Shown here in pieces: positions 1-8,830 of a stretch of 64,000 nt of DNA. Under the pieces are notes generated by a model. It had not been told where the DNA came from. It worked only from the letters and a program-made list of their open reading frames with translations, and did no database searches. Position numbers and translations under genes: made by a program. Within the stretch, counting starts at the first letter, position 1, and each line of letters begins with the position of its first letter. The stretch lies in assembly GCF_002116635.1 (NCBI RefSeq), contig NZ_LQPW01000125.1:48976-112975 (forward strand), read 5' to 3'. This DNA comes from Mycobacterium szulgai. GTDB taxonomy: Bacteria > Actinomycetota > Actinomycetes > Mycobacteriales > Mycobacteriaceae.

Positions 1-3000
1 TGAAGCTGTTCCCGTAGCGTCGAATCGATTCTGAAGCTCACCACCCCGCCGCGGAATGACTGCCGGGCCGGACGCGGGCGGTCGGTGGCCAGCGTGATTT
101 GCTCGGGCGCTCCGGCTAGCTCGCCGCGCCAGTACGCGACCTGTGCCGACATCATGCTGTCCGGATCGTCATCGCCGCCCAAAACCTCTTGTTGCCAAAG
201 GGTGTAGTCCGCGTACTGGATGGCTAGCGGTGACCAATCCGGTGGCCGGTGCGCGCACCGCGCGGTGTAGGCGACCGACAAATCCCGCGCCAACGGCACG
301 AACGACGCACCGTCCGCGGCAATGTGATGCACCACCAGGACCAACACGTGCTCGGTGTCGGAGATCTGCAACAAGTCAGCCCGGATCGGAATCTCGGTGT
401 TCAGGTTGAAGTGGTATTGAGCCGCGCTGGCTACCGCGGCGGCCGCTTCCGATCCGTCCGAAACCTTGTGCGTCGCCACGGGCACCCGCACGGCTTCAGC
501 GGACAGAATCTGTTGCCAGGCAACGCCTTCTGCTTCAGCGAAGACCGTACGCAGGCTTTCATGGCGAGCCACGACATCGCCGATGGCTGCCACCAGCGCC
601 GCTGAGTTCAGGCGCCCGATCAAGCGCGCCGCCAGCGCGACGTTGTAGGTCGCCGAGGGACCTTCGTATTTATAGATGAACCACAACCGTGATTGCGCGT
701 ACGACAGCGGAATCCGTGGTGGTCTGGGTCTCGGCGTGAGTGGGATTTGTGCCGGCTGGGCGGGCTGGGCGGTGATCCAGTCGGCCAAGGCTGCGGGAGT
801 GGGGGTTTCGAAGATGACGCGGATGGGGACTTCAGCGTGGAGTTCGGTGCGAATGCGCATGATGAGCCGGGTTGCTGACAGGGAGTGGCCACCTAGGTCG
901 AAAAAGCTGTCGTTGATGCCGATCCGGGCGACGCCGAGGATTTCACTGAATAGCTGGGCCAGGTTGTGTTCGCACGGGTTGCGCGGGGCTTGGTAGGCGC
1001 TGCTGCTCAGGTATTGAGGGACGGGCAGGGCGCGCCGGTCGAGTTTGCCGTTGACCGTCAGCGGCAGCGACTCGATAAGCATAATCGCCCGGGGCAGCAT
1101 ATATTCGGGCAGCCTGGTGGCGGCGTGCTGGCGTAGCTGGGTGGTCAGTTCGGCGGTTACCGGATGGTTGATGTAGTCGGTGAGGACGGCCAGTGGGCCG
1201 GCGGGCAGGTAGACGTCGGTGAGGGCGCCGGCGCCCTCGCGCGTGTAGATGACGTCGATGTGGCCGGGGGTGGCTGAGTAGGTGACGGCGGTGGTGTAAC
1301 CGAGTTCCCGGCCGAGGTGGTGGCACTGGTGGGGCGAGACCGCATCGGCGGGTACCGGTGGGCGCAGCTGGTTGGCCGGAGTGTCGCCGGGGTCGTGCTG
1401 CACCGCTTGAGCAGTGGCCACATCGCTCCAGATGCCGGCGTGCGGTATGCCCGTAATACGCAGCGCGCCAGGTTTGTTGGTACGTAAGTGTTGGCCGACA
1501 GCGGCCAGGTCGTTCCATTGCCGCCAGGGGTACTTAGGCACCAGTGCGACGGAGTTCGTGGCGATCGGGGCTTTCCGCAGCACGACGTCGTAGCGGTAGT
1601 TGCTGAGTTCGTTGCTCGACTCCAGATCTTTGAGCTGGATGTCGACCGCGGCGATGTCGGCGATGTGGCCGGGCAGCGCGGTGAAAAATTCGGGTGTCGC
1701 CAATAGTTCGGGTTGACTGAGGATGTCGCGGCGAACGCGCTCCCGCAGTGTGGCCGCGGGCGCGTCCTGGCTGTCGGTGCAGGCGATAGCCGTGGTCATC
1801 GCGGGCAGCAAGGTCAGGTTGCGGACGTCTCCGATGAACAGTGCCCCGGCGGGGGCCAACAGTTTCATTGCCGCGGTCAACACGTCGAGCAGGTAAGCCC
1901 CACTCGGGAAGTATTGGATGACCGAATTGAGCACCACGACATCGAAATGTTGATGGGGGAGGCCGTCGGTGCTGTCTGCGGGTTGGGCCAGCAGACGGAC
2001 GCGCGGGCCCCAAGGTTGGGTGGCCACTGCGTGCCGCAGTTTCTCAATGGTCGGCGCGGAAAAATCGGTGGCCCAATACTCGGCGCAATGCGGGGCGACA
2101 TGAGCGAGCAGCAGTCCCGAGCCCACGCCGATTTCCAGGAGGCGTTGCCCGGACAGCGCCATAATGCGTTGCACGGCGGTTTGGCGCCATTGGCGCATCT
2201 GGCCGAGCGGGATCGGCTCGCCGGTGTAGCTGCTGTTCCAACCGCCGAAGTCCTCGCCGAATTCGGTTGGGGCACTGGACTGTAACGCTTCGGAGTACAG
2301 CTGGTCGTAGATGGCTTGCCATTGTTGGACTCGGTGGGCTTCGTCGTCGGGATGGCGGGTGCGGTCTGGCTGATGATCGGGAACCACGTAGGCGACCAAT
2401 TGCGTGTCGGCGGCGCAGGTGTGGGTGACTACGACTGCTTGCGCAACGTCGGGATGGCTGGTGAGGACTGCTTCGATTTCCGCGGGTTCGATGCGGTAGC
2501 CGCGGATCTTGACCTGCTCGTCGGCGCGCCCGACGAACTGCAGCTGCCCTTCGGCGTCCCAGCGCACCACGTCTCCGGTGCGATACATGCGCCTGCCCGG
2601 CGCTCCGAACGGGCACGCGACGAACCCCGCTGCGGTCAGTCCCGCGCGGCGCAGGTATCCATAGCCGACGCCGGCGCCGGCCACATACAGTTCCCCGGCC
2701 ACGCCGGTGGGCACCGGGCGCAATTCCGCATCCAACACGAATAGCGCCGCGCCCGGCACCGGGGACCCGATGGGCGGTGTTCCCGAACCCGGCCGCAGCG
2801 GCGCGCTGGCCGCCACGCATAGCATGGTCTCTGACGGACCGTAGGCGTTAATCATCACCCGACCGGGGGCCCACCGGTCGACCACTTCGGCCGGACACGC
2901 CTCACCGCCGACGACCAGTGTCGCCGACTCTAAGCCCTCTGTTGCTAGAAGTGCTGCGGCAGAAGGTGTTTGACTCACCACATCAACGTGCTCGGCGACC

Positions 3001-3758
3001 AGTAAGCGGTGCAGATCGGTCGCAGAGCGGGTAATGTGCTCGGGCACCACCAGCAGCCGGCCACCGTGCAGCAGCGCGCCCCATATTTCCCAGACCGAGA
3101 AATCAAAGCCATACGAATGGCACTGGCTCCAGGTTTGGCCTGCGGTATGGGTGAACAGCGCCGGCGCTGCCATCAGCTGGGTGACGTTGTGGTGGCTGAT
3201 GGCCACGCCTTTGGGTGTCCCGGTCGTGCCCGAGGTGTAGATGAAGTACGCGATGTCATCGGCGTGCGGCGGCGTCAGAGCGTGACTGCCGTCGGCAATG
3301 GTGGCCGCGTCTTCAACGTCAATCACCGCGACGGCGTGGCCGGCCAGCCGGCCGCCCGATCCGCCGATGGTCAGCGCTGCTGCTGGGGCGGCATCGTCGA
3401 GCATGAACCCGATGCGGGCATCCGGCAGAGCCGGGTCGATTGGCAGGTAGGCTGCCCCGGTTTTAAGTACGGCCACGATCGCGATCACCGCATCAGCGCA
3501 GCGCTTGGACAACAGCGCCACGACGTCGCCGCGACCGATCCCGCGATCAGCCAGCGCGTGCGCAAGCCGATCGGCCGCCGCGTCAATCTCGCGGTAGCTC
3601 AGCGTGATGCCGTTACACGTCAGCGCCGCCGCGTCCGGAGTGCGAGCTACCTGGGCAGCGAACAACTCCGGTAACGGCGGCGGGGCTGGTTCGCGCTCTC
3701 CGGGTGCTGTCTCCAGCCGAGGGCGGGTCATCGACAATGCCGGTTCCGTCGTCGACAC
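1..3758 (-). CDS. Nonribosomal peptide synthetase, A-MT-T-C, 3' end outside window
   Basis: This is the 5' part of an NRPS that leaves the window at position 1. The read-through is about 1250 residues with no in-frame stop. Domain order: an adenylation domain from about residue 25, with the core YTSGTTGTPKG near 165, the NAYGPSE motif and GRADEQVKIRGYRIEP near 405; a methyltransferase inserted between the late A-domain motifs, with the SAM-binding core LLEIGVGSGLLL near 535; the A10 motif NGKLDRRALP; a carrier domain with LGGHSL (serine for phosphopantetheine); then a condensation domain with an intact HHIAADG. There is no N-terminal condensation domain, so it looks like a loading or early module. 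An internal MT in this place usually N-methylates the aminoacyl thioester. The start could be GTG 3758 or ATG 3731; a stop lies in frame just upstream (3780-3782). Product and substrate are unknown. Confidence 0.9.
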   Translation of the reverse strand, partial: MSTTEPALSMTRPRLETAPGEREPAPPPLPELFAAQVARTPDAAALTCNGITLSYREIDAAADRLAHALADRGIGRGDVVALLSKRCADAVIAIVAVLKTGAAYLPIDPALPDARIGFMLDDAAPAAALTIGGSGGRLAGHAVAVIDVEDAATIADGSHALTPPHADDIAYFIYTSGTTGTPKGVAISHHNVTQLMAAPALFTHTAGQTWSQCHSYGFDFSVWEIWGALLHGGRLLVVPEHITRSATDLHRLLVAEHVDVVSQTPSAAALLATEGLESATLVVGGEACPAEVVDRWAPGRVMINAYGPSETMLCVAASAPLRPGSGTPPIGSPVPGAALFVLDAELRPVPTGVAGELYVAGAGVGYGYLRRAGLTAAGFVACPFGAPGRRMYRTGDVVRWDAEGQLQFVGRADEQVKIRGYRIEPAEIEAVLTSHPDVAQAVVVTHTCAADTQLVAYVVPDHQPDRTRHPDDEAHRVQQWQAIYDQLYSEALQSSAPTEFGEDFGGWNSSYTGEPIPLGQMRQWRQTAVQRIMALSGQRLLEIGVGSGLLLAHVAPHCAEYWATDFSAPTIEKLRHAVATQPWGPRVRLLAQPADSTDGLPHQHFDVVVLNSVIQYFPSGAYLLDVLTAAMKLLAPAGALFIGDVRNLTLLPAMTTAIACTDSQDAPAATLRERVRRDILSQPELLATPEFFTALPGHIADIAAVDIQLKDLESSNELSNYRYDVVLRKAPIATNSVALVPKYPWRQWNDLAAVGQHLRTNKPGALRITGIPHAGIWSDVATAQAVQHDPGDTPANQLRPPVPADAVSPHQCHHLGRELGYTTAVTYSATPGHIDVIYTREGAGALTDVYLPAGPLAVLTDYINHPVTAELTTQLRQHAATRLPEYMLPRAIMLIESLPLTVNGKLDRRALPVPQYLSSSAYQAPRNPCEHNLAQLFSEILGVARIGINDSFFDLGGHSLSATRLIMRIRTELHAEVPIRVIFETPTPAALADWITAQPAQPAQIPLTPRPRPPRIPLSYAQSRLWFIYKYEGPSATYNVALAARLIGRLNSAALVAAIGDVVARHESLRTVFAEAEGVAWQQILSAEAVRVPVATHKVSDGSEAAAAVASAAQYHFNLNTEIPIRADLLQISDTEHVLVLVVHHIAADGASFVPLARDLSVAYTARCAHRPPDWSPLAIQYADYTLWQQEVLGGDDDPDSMMSAQVAYWRGELAGAPEQITLATDRPRPARQSFRGGVVSFRIDSTLREQL

Positions 3759-4210
3759 ACCATCAACAGTCGATTTTCCTCATTCGTTGCGAGTTGTTCA
3801 CGCGCCAAAGATATTCCGTGGCGGGCACTCGAGTAATGCTGCACGCCAAGGTTGCAATATGCAATGGCTACAATCGGTGCTGGCGGGTTTCTCCCCCGAT
3901 TGGGGGATACGAACTCGGCGCGATATCGGCTGTTCGGCGGATGGTTTCGCAGCGCGTGTTGCGGCATAGTCGCCATTGATCGCACACCCGCTCTCGGCTG
4001 AAAGGCGGGGGTGTAGCCATGTCGCACGAAATGCTGTACAGCGAGCAAGAATTCAGCGTCTAGGGATTCTGGCGGTCGGCAACATCGACGGCTGAGTGGA
4101 TAATTGGCCCGGCGAAGCTCGCATGACCAATGACCCCGGGTGTGCTCGCCTCGCCGGGCCGTTGTCGTAGCTGGAAGTCTCCGATCTGCTCATCGGAGTC
4201 GGTATCCGGC
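3759..4210. other. Intergenic region upstream of the NRPS
   Basis: About 450 bases without a supported gene. It must contain the promoter of the leftward NRPS, and its AT content rises near 3760-3900. A 14-codon plus-strand reading frame starts at ATG 4020 (MSHEMLYSEQEFSV) behind a G-rich stretch, but it is too short to support. A perfect 10-base inverted repeat lies at 4106-4160 and is listed separately. Nothing else recognised. Confidence 0.5.
4106..4160. terminator. Inverted repeat downstream of the flavoprotein gene, possible terminator
   Basis: GGCCCGGCGA at 4106-4115 is an exact reverse complement of TCGCCGGGCC at 4151-4160, with 35 bases between. It sits just past the stop of the minus-strand gene ending at 4211. 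There is no U-tract. It could act as an intrinsic terminator of the type common in high-GC genomes, or as a protein site. The function is inferred. Confidence 0.35.
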
Positions 4211-4699
4211 TCAATGCTTGCGCACCAACTTTTCTGGCTCACCCGGTTTCCACACGGTGATGTCGAGATGGTCGCCTTTGACTTCGACCGCCGACGCTCC
4301 GGTGATTTCGGTGCCGAAGAACGCGAACTCCTGTTCGCGCAAATCGAATCCGGTCTCCTCGAACAGGTTTTCGGCGAATCTTTGACGCAGCGCGTCGTCG
4401 GTGACGCTGTGCGCAAGGCCCCACAGCTTGGCGTCGCCGTCGGTCACCTTGGGGTCCGCGGTCGCGGTGTGCAGACAGAAGCGCGGGTCACGCTCGAGGT
4501 CGCCGAACTTGGTGGTGGCCGGCATTCCGGGCAGCCACAACCGCTCCTCGAAGACCAGCGGCTCCATTGGGCTGATCCGCGGAAATCCGTCCCTTCGCAG
4601 AGTGGCCAGCAGACACAGGTTTCCGGTGGCGCGATGGCGGCGCGCGAAAAGGGTGGCGATGTTGGGGGCTTCAGCGATGAACTCGGTCCAGGCGGGCAT
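4211..4699 (-). CDS. Pyridoxamine 5'-phosphate oxidase-fold (FDOR-like) protein
   Basis: A 162-residue protein of the split-barrel flavin/F420 reductase superfamily. Near the N-terminus, the pattern LCLLATLRRDGFPRISPM followed by EERLWLPGMPATTK matches the first strands of PNPOx-like proteins, where flavin or F420 phosphate binds. DPRFCLHTA follows, a usual family motif. No signal peptide or membrane segment is seen. Substrate and cofactor (FMN, F420 or haem) cannot be decided by eye. It lies 9 bases upstream of maf on the same strand, which suggests co-transcription or read-through from the accD5-accE5-maf group. Family assignment is good; the specific activity is unknown. Confidence 0.7.
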   Translation of the reverse strand: MPAWTEFIAEAPNIATLFARRHRATGNLCLLATLRRDGFPRISPMEPLVFEERLWLPGMPATTKFGDLERDPRFCLHTATADPKVTDGDAKLWGLAHSVTDDALRQRFAENLFEETGFDLREQEFAFFGTEITGASAVEVKGDHLDITVWKPGEPEKLVRKH

Positions 4700-4708
4700 G
4701 GCCTCAGA

Positions 4709-5368
4709 TTAGGCCGGTTGTCCGACGGGGTTGGCCGCCCACAGCGCGGCCATCGACAGGCCCATCTGCTGCAGCAACGATCGCAGCAACGGCAGGCTCA
4801 GCCCGATCACGTTCGACGGGTCGCCCTCGATCTTGTCGATGAACCAGCCGCCCAGGCCGTCGAGGGTGAATCCGCCCGCCACACGCAGCGGTTCCCCGTT
4901 CGCCAGGTACGCCTCCAGATCGGCGGCAGAGGGTGTTCCGAAATGTACTGTGGTGGTTGCTGTTCGGACCTCGCGATCGACGATTCGGTTGTCCAGCAAC
5001 CGGATAACGCAATGCCCGGTGTAGAGCTGACCGGCACGGCCGGCCATCGCCCGCCATTGTTCGCGCGCCCCGTCGATCGTCTCGGGCTTACCACATAGCC
5101 GGCCGTCGAGGTGCAGCATCGAATCACAGCCGATGACAACGCAATCCGCGGCGACCAGACTGTCCGGGGCGGACAGTGTGGCGGTCACCTGAGCGGCCTT
5201 GGCCTGAGCCAGCACGCTTACCACTGCGTCGGGCCCCGCGTCCGCGCCCGCACCGGCGCTCACCACGTCCTCGTCGACGCCAGACACCACCACCAGCGGG
5301 TCGATGCCCGCCTGGCGGAGCGCTTTGAGTCGACCGGGTGAGGCGGATCCCAGCACCAGCCGGGTCAT
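4709..5368 (-). CDS. maf: Maf-like nucleoside triphosphate pyrophosphatase
   Basis: A 219-residue Maf/HAM1-fold protein. The N-terminal LVLGSASPGRLKALRQAG is the classic Maf signature (S-x-S-P-x-R), followed by VSGVDED. Further in are VIGCDSMLHLDG, matching the catalytic acidic motif, and a VIGLSLPLL segment near the C-terminus. The family hydrolyses non-canonical or methylated nucleotides and has been linked to septum arrest. The stop of accE5 overlaps the start (ATG 5368) by 4 bases, so translation is probably coupled. It matches the H37Rv order Rv3282-Rv3281-Rv3280. Confidence 0.92.
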   Translation of the reverse strand: MTRLVLGSASPGRLKALRQAGIDPLVVVSGVDEDVVSAGAGADAGPDAVVSVLAQAKAAQVTATLSAPDSLVAADCVVIGCDSMLHLDGRLCGKPETIDGAREQWRAMAGRAGQLYTGHCVIRLLDNRIVDREVRTATTTVHFGTPSAADLEAYLANGEPLRVAGGFTLDGLGGWFIDKIEGDPSNVIGLSLPLLRSLLQQMGLSMAALWAANPVGQPA

Positions 5369-5625
5369 CGGCGCATATGGGTCATTTCCTGCAGGGTGAT
5401 GCGCTGCCAGCTGAAGATGGGGTAGCGCAACTTGTCGACCGGCAGTCCCCAGCGGGCGGGCTCGGGCGGAGGCGGCGGCGGCGGGCCGCCGACGCTGCCC
5501 AGCACCGCGACGAGCGCGGCCAACTCCTGATCGGTGGGGTGTCCCTTAAGCACCTGCAGATGCGGCTCGTGCGGGTGCTGCGGCTCATGCTGCAGCGGCT
5601 CGCCGCTGGTTTGCTCGTCCGTCAT
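5365..5625 (-). CDS. accE5: Acyl-CoA carboxylase epsilon subunit AccE5
   Basis: A small 86-residue protein between accD5 and maf. It has an acidic, His-rich N-terminus (HEPQHPHEPH), then a helix LKGHPTDQELAALVAVLG, then a run of seven prolines. These features are typical of actinobacterial acyl-CoA carboxylase epsilon subunits, which stimulate the AccD5 carboxyltransferase and its biotinylated alpha partner. A Trp-rich C-terminal part ends in MTHMRR. It overlaps accD5 by 4 bases upstream and maf by 4 bases downstream, so all three genes look translationally coupled. Confidence 0.9.
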   Translation of the reverse strand: MTDEQTSGEPLQHEPQHPHEPHLQVLKGHPTDQELAALVAVLGSVGGPPPPPPPEPARWGLPVDKLRYPIFSWQRITLQEMTHMRR

Positions 5626-7262
5626 AGCGGTATGTTCCCATGCTTTTTCGGCGGCACCTGCGCGATCTTGCGTTCCAGCAAGCGCAGCGCGGTGCCGATG
5701 TAGCCCCGCGTGTAGGACGGCGGGATCACCGCATCGACATATCCACGTTCGGCGGCGATATATGGGTTGACCAGGGTGTCCTCGTACTCCTGCTGAAGCT
5801 GTAAGCGAAGCGCGTCTACGTCTTCGCCGGCTTCTGCCGCCTCCTTGAGCTGCTGGCGGTACACGAAACCGACCGCACCAGAGGCCCCCATGACCGCGAT
5901 CTGCGCGGTCGGCCAGGCCAGGTTGACATCGCAGCCCATGTCCTTGGAGCCCATCACGCAGTACGCGCCGCCATAGGCCTTACGGGTGATGACGGTAATC
6001 TTGGGGACGGTGGCCTCGCCGTAGGCGTAGAGCAGCTTGGCGCCGCGCCGGATGATGCCGTTGTACTCCTGGCCGGTACCGGGCAGGAACCCTGGAACGT
6101 CCACCAGCATGACGATCGGGATGTTGAAGCAGTCGCAGGTCCGCACGAACCGGGCCGCCTTCTCCGAGGCGTCGATGTCCAGGCAGCCGGCGAAGTGCGT
6201 CGGCTGGTTGGCCACGATGCCCACCGGCCGGCCCTCGATGCGGCCGAACCCGACGACGACGTTCTGTGCGTAACCCGCTTGAATTTCCAGGAATTCGTCC
6301 TCGTCGAGGATGCGCGTGATCACCTCGTGCATGTCGTAGGGCTGGTTCGGCGAGTCCGGGATCAGCGTGTCCAGCTCGAGGTCTTCGTCGGTGAGATTCT
6401 CCTCGATGGGCCCGACGGGTTCGGTGGCCTGGTATCGCGGTGGATCGGTGGCGTTGTTCGGCGGCAGATAGCTCAGCAGGTCGCGCACGTAGTCGAAGGC
6501 GTCCTGCTCACCGGAAGCGACGTAGTGCGCCGTCCCCGACTTGGCCATGTGGGTGTGGGCGCCGCCCAGTTCCTCCATGGTGACGTCCTCGCCGGTGACG
6601 GTTTTGATGACGTCGGGTCCGGTGATGAACATCTGGCTGGTCTGGTCGACCATGATCACGAAGTCGGTCAGCGCGGGGGAGTAGACGTGCCCACCGGCGG
6701 CGGCGCCCATGATCAGCGAGATCTGCGGGATGACGCCGGAGGCCAGGATGTTGTTGCGGAAGATCCGGCTGTAGAGGCCCAGCGAGACGACACCCTCCTG
6801 GATGCGCGCGCCGGCGCCGTCGTTGATGCCGATCAGCGGGCGGCCGGTCTTGACGGCCAGGTCTTGCACCTTGACGATCTTCTCGCCGTACACCTCGCCG
6901 AGGCTGCCGCCGAACACTGTGGCGTCCTGGCTGAAGATGCAGACGTCGCGGCCGTCGATGGTGCCGTAGCCGGTGACCACGCCATCGCCGACCGGCCGGT
7001 TGTTCTCCAGCCCGAAGTTGGTGCTGCGGTGCTTGGCCAGCGCGTCCAGCTCGACGAACGAATCCTCGTCCAGCAGCGCGTAGATGCGCTCGCGAGCGGT
7101 CAACTTGCCCTTGGCGTGGACCTTGTCGACGGCCGCCTCACCGACCGGATGCAGCGATTCTTCCCGGCGCTTGTGCAGCTCGGCCAGCTTGCCCGCGGTG
7201 GTGTGGATGTCGATGGTGTGCTCTGCGGCGGGCTCTGCCGTGTGGTCGGTAACGCTTGTCAT
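5622..7262 (-). CDS. accD5: Propionyl/acetyl-CoA carboxylase beta subunit AccD5
   Basis: A 546-residue carboxyltransferase that moves carboxyl from carboxybiotin to propionyl-CoA (and acetyl-CoA), giving methylmalonyl-CoA for methyl-branched lipids. Two crotonase-like halves are visible: an N-terminal half with GRPLIGINDGAGARIQEGV and GGAHTHMAKSGTAH, and a C-terminal half with IVMLVDVPGFLPGTGQE and KAYGGAYCVMGS. The start is taken at ATG 7262 (MTSVTDHTAEP) because it agrees with the known AccD5 N-terminus; a longer reading from 7286 adds eight unlikely residues. It is the first gene of a leftward accD5-accE5-maf group. birA, for the ligase that biotinylates the partner subunit, lies a little to the right on the other strand. 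Confidence 0.95.
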   Translation of the reverse strand: MTSVTDHTAEPAAEHTIDIHTTAGKLAELHKRREESLHPVGEAAVDKVHAKGKLTARERIYALLDEDSFVELDALAKHRSTNFGLENNRPVGDGVVTGYGTIDGRDVCIFSQDATVFGGSLGEVYGEKIVKVQDLAVKTGRPLIGINDGAGARIQEGVVSLGLYSRIFRNNILASGVIPQISLIMGAAAGGHVYSPALTDFVIMVDQTSQMFITGPDVIKTVTGEDVTMEELGGAHTHMAKSGTAHYVASGEQDAFDYVRDLLSYLPPNNATDPPRYQATEPVGPIEENLTDEDLELDTLIPDSPNQPYDMHEVITRILDEDEFLEIQAGYAQNVVVGFGRIEGRPVGIVANQPTHFAGCLDIDASEKAARFVRTCDCFNIPIVMLVDVPGFLPGTGQEYNGIIRRGAKLLYAYGEATVPKITVITRKAYGGAYCVMGSKDMGCDVNLAWPTAQIAVMGASGAVGFVYRQQLKEAAEAGEDVDALRLQLQQEYEDTLVNPYIAAERGYVDAVIPPSYTRGYIGTALRLLERKIAQVPPKKHGNIPL

Positions 7263-7485
7263 ATGCGCTGCTCCTCTCCCCCGCAAGCGGGAGCTGCCCC
7301 CACATCGCTCTTTTGCTCTGCATCGTCGTCAGCGCGTGTCATGGGAGTCGATGTTATCGGCAGCCTCATAGTCGCTCGGTCTGGCGCCCCACACAATTCC
7401 GCCAAATGGTGGAGCAAACGCTCCGATCGGGGTTACGATCCGCGAAGGCCACTGACAGCACTCCGATTGAAAAGGAGTGGCCCTG

Positions 7486-8772
7486 ATGAATTTCCAGCTG
7501 CAACCGCCCGAGATCACTTCGATAAACATGTACCTAGGCGCCGGATCGGCGCCGATGGCCGAAGCTTCGGCGGCTTGGGATGAATTGTCGGCCGAACTGG
7601 CTTCGGCGGCAACGTCATTCGGGTCGGTAACCACGCAACTGGTGGGAGGGTCGTGGCAGGGGCCGGCGTCCGTGGCGATGGCCAGGGTGGCCGCGTCTTA
7701 CGCGAGCTGGCTGGAGGGCGCATCGTCGACCGCCGGTGTGGCCGCTGAGCAGGCGCAGGCCGTTGCGAACGTGTTTGAGGCCGCGCGGGCCACCGTCATC
7801 CATCCGCTGGCGGTCGCGGCCAACCGCAACGGCTTGGTATCGCTGGTGTTGTCGAATCTGTTCGGTCAAAACACTCCGGCGATCGCGGCCGCGGAGGCTG
7901 TGTACGAGGAGATGTGGGCACAGGATGTGACCGCAATGGCCGGATATTATTCGGGTGCCTCGGCGGCGGCCGCGCAGTTGTCTCCGGTCGAGCTGCTGTT
8001 GGACGTGGTGAACTTCCCTACCTTGGCGCTGCTCGGACGCCCAATGATCGGTGACGGTCACACCGCGATGGGGCCGGGCCTACCCGGCGGCGATGGCGGT
8101 CTGCTGTGGGGCAATGGAGCCGACGGCGGTCCCGGCTATCCCGGTGCACCCGGCGGGCACGGTGGTAACGCGGGGCTATTCGGCAACGGTGGCAACGGAG
8201 GTCCGGGATTCAACGCCGGCGCCGGCGGCGCCCAATTCGCTCCAACCCCGGGCTGCAACGGCGGTACCGGTGGGTGGATCTGGGGCAACGGCGGCATGGG
8301 CGGGACAGGTGGTGCCGGTGGAATGAATTGGGACGGCACGGGCCCCGGCTTCCTCGGAGCGTTCAGCGGTGCGCCCGGCGGTAACGGTGGCACCGCGATC
8401 GGACTGTTCGGTCAGGGTGGGGCCGGCGGCGCCGGCGGACAGGGCTGGACATCGACCGTGGTGGGACAACCCGGTACTGACGGCGGTGCGGGAGGCAATG
8501 GCGGCTTTGGCGCACAGCTGTACGGCAATGGCGGGGGCGGCGGGGCCGGCGGTGATGGCGGCAACGGCGGGACGGGCGCCGGTGAGGGTGGTGGCGCGGG
8601 CGGAGCGGGTGGTTATGGCGGCGATGCCAAATTGGTCGGCAACGGTGGCGAGGGCGGCTCCGGCGGCACCGGCGGGTCCGGCACACCGACCGGCGCAGGT
8701 GCCGTGGGCGGTGTCGGCGGCCACGCAGGGATTCTGTCTGGCGTTCCCGGGCACCGTGGCTCGGGCATCTAG
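7486..8772 (+). CDS. PPE-family protein with PGRS-like glycine-rich C-terminus
   Basis: A 428-residue protein. Residues 1 to about 180 form a PPE domain: FQLQPPEI at the start, a GSWQGP turn matching the WxG region, and NLFGQNTPAIAAAEAVYEEMWAQD. This is a helical partner for PE proteins secreted by type VII systems. From about residue 200 the sequence becomes GGxGG/GGNGG repeats, as in PE_PGRS proteins, to the end. The typical SVP, PPW and MPTR signatures of long PPE proteins are absent. Start ATG 7486 is chosen because AAAGGAG at 7471-7477 sits 8 bases upstream; a GTG at 7477 would overlap that site. It lies between the divergent accD5 and birA, which are adjacent apart from it in H37Rv order. 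It is probably exported and surface-associated; the partner is unknown. Confidence 0.88.
   Translation: MNFQLQPPEITSINMYLGAGSAPMAEASAAWDELSAELASAATSFGSVTTQLVGGSWQGPASVAMARVAASYASWLEGASSTAGVAAEQAQAVANVFEAARATVIHPLAVAANRNGLVSLVLSNLFGQNTPAIAAAEAVYEEMWAQDVTAMAGYYSGASAAAAQLSPVELLLDVVNFPTLALLGRPMIGDGHTAMGPGLPGGDGGLLWGNGADGGPGYPGAPGGHGGNAGLFGNGGNGGPGFNAGAGGAQFAPTPGCNGGTGGWIWGNGGMGGTGGAGGMNWDGTGPGFLGAFSGAPGGNGGTAIGLFGQGGAGGAGGQGWTSTVVGQPGTDGGAGGNGGFGAQLYGNGGGGGAGGDGGNGGTGAGEGGGAGGAGGYGGDAKLVGNGGEGGSGGTGGSGTPTGAGAVGGVGGHAGILSGVPGHRGSGI
8082..8766 (+). repeat. PGRS-like GGx tandem coding repeats
   Basis: This stretch is built of imperfect 9- to 18-base units encoding Gly-Gly-x and Gly-Asn-Gly-Gly triplets, for example GGAGGAGG and GNGGNGG. 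It is the C-terminal half of the PPE protein above. Such repeats are prone to slippage and to misassembly, so the exact length should be treated with caution. Confidence 0.85.
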
Positions 8773-8830
8773 CGGCGTCTAGTGGCGTCATAATGGTCTG
8801 AGTGATGCGTGCCACTCGTAGGCTGATCCC

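Noticed and set aside
4020..4064. 14-codon plus-strand reading frame MSHEMLYSEQEFSV
   Set aside because: It has a weak G-rich upstream site but is too short, with no homologue I recognise; it could be the start of a lost gene.
6195..7583. Long plus-strand open frame opposite accD5
   Set aside because: It is antisense to the well-conserved accD5 and runs over its start region; the composition is a codon-bias shadow in high-GC DNA with no recognisable domain.
8082..8766. Regularly spaced repeats considered as a CRISPR array
   Set aside because: The units are 9-18 base glycine codon repeats within a coding frame, with no constant direct repeat, no spacers and no cas genes.
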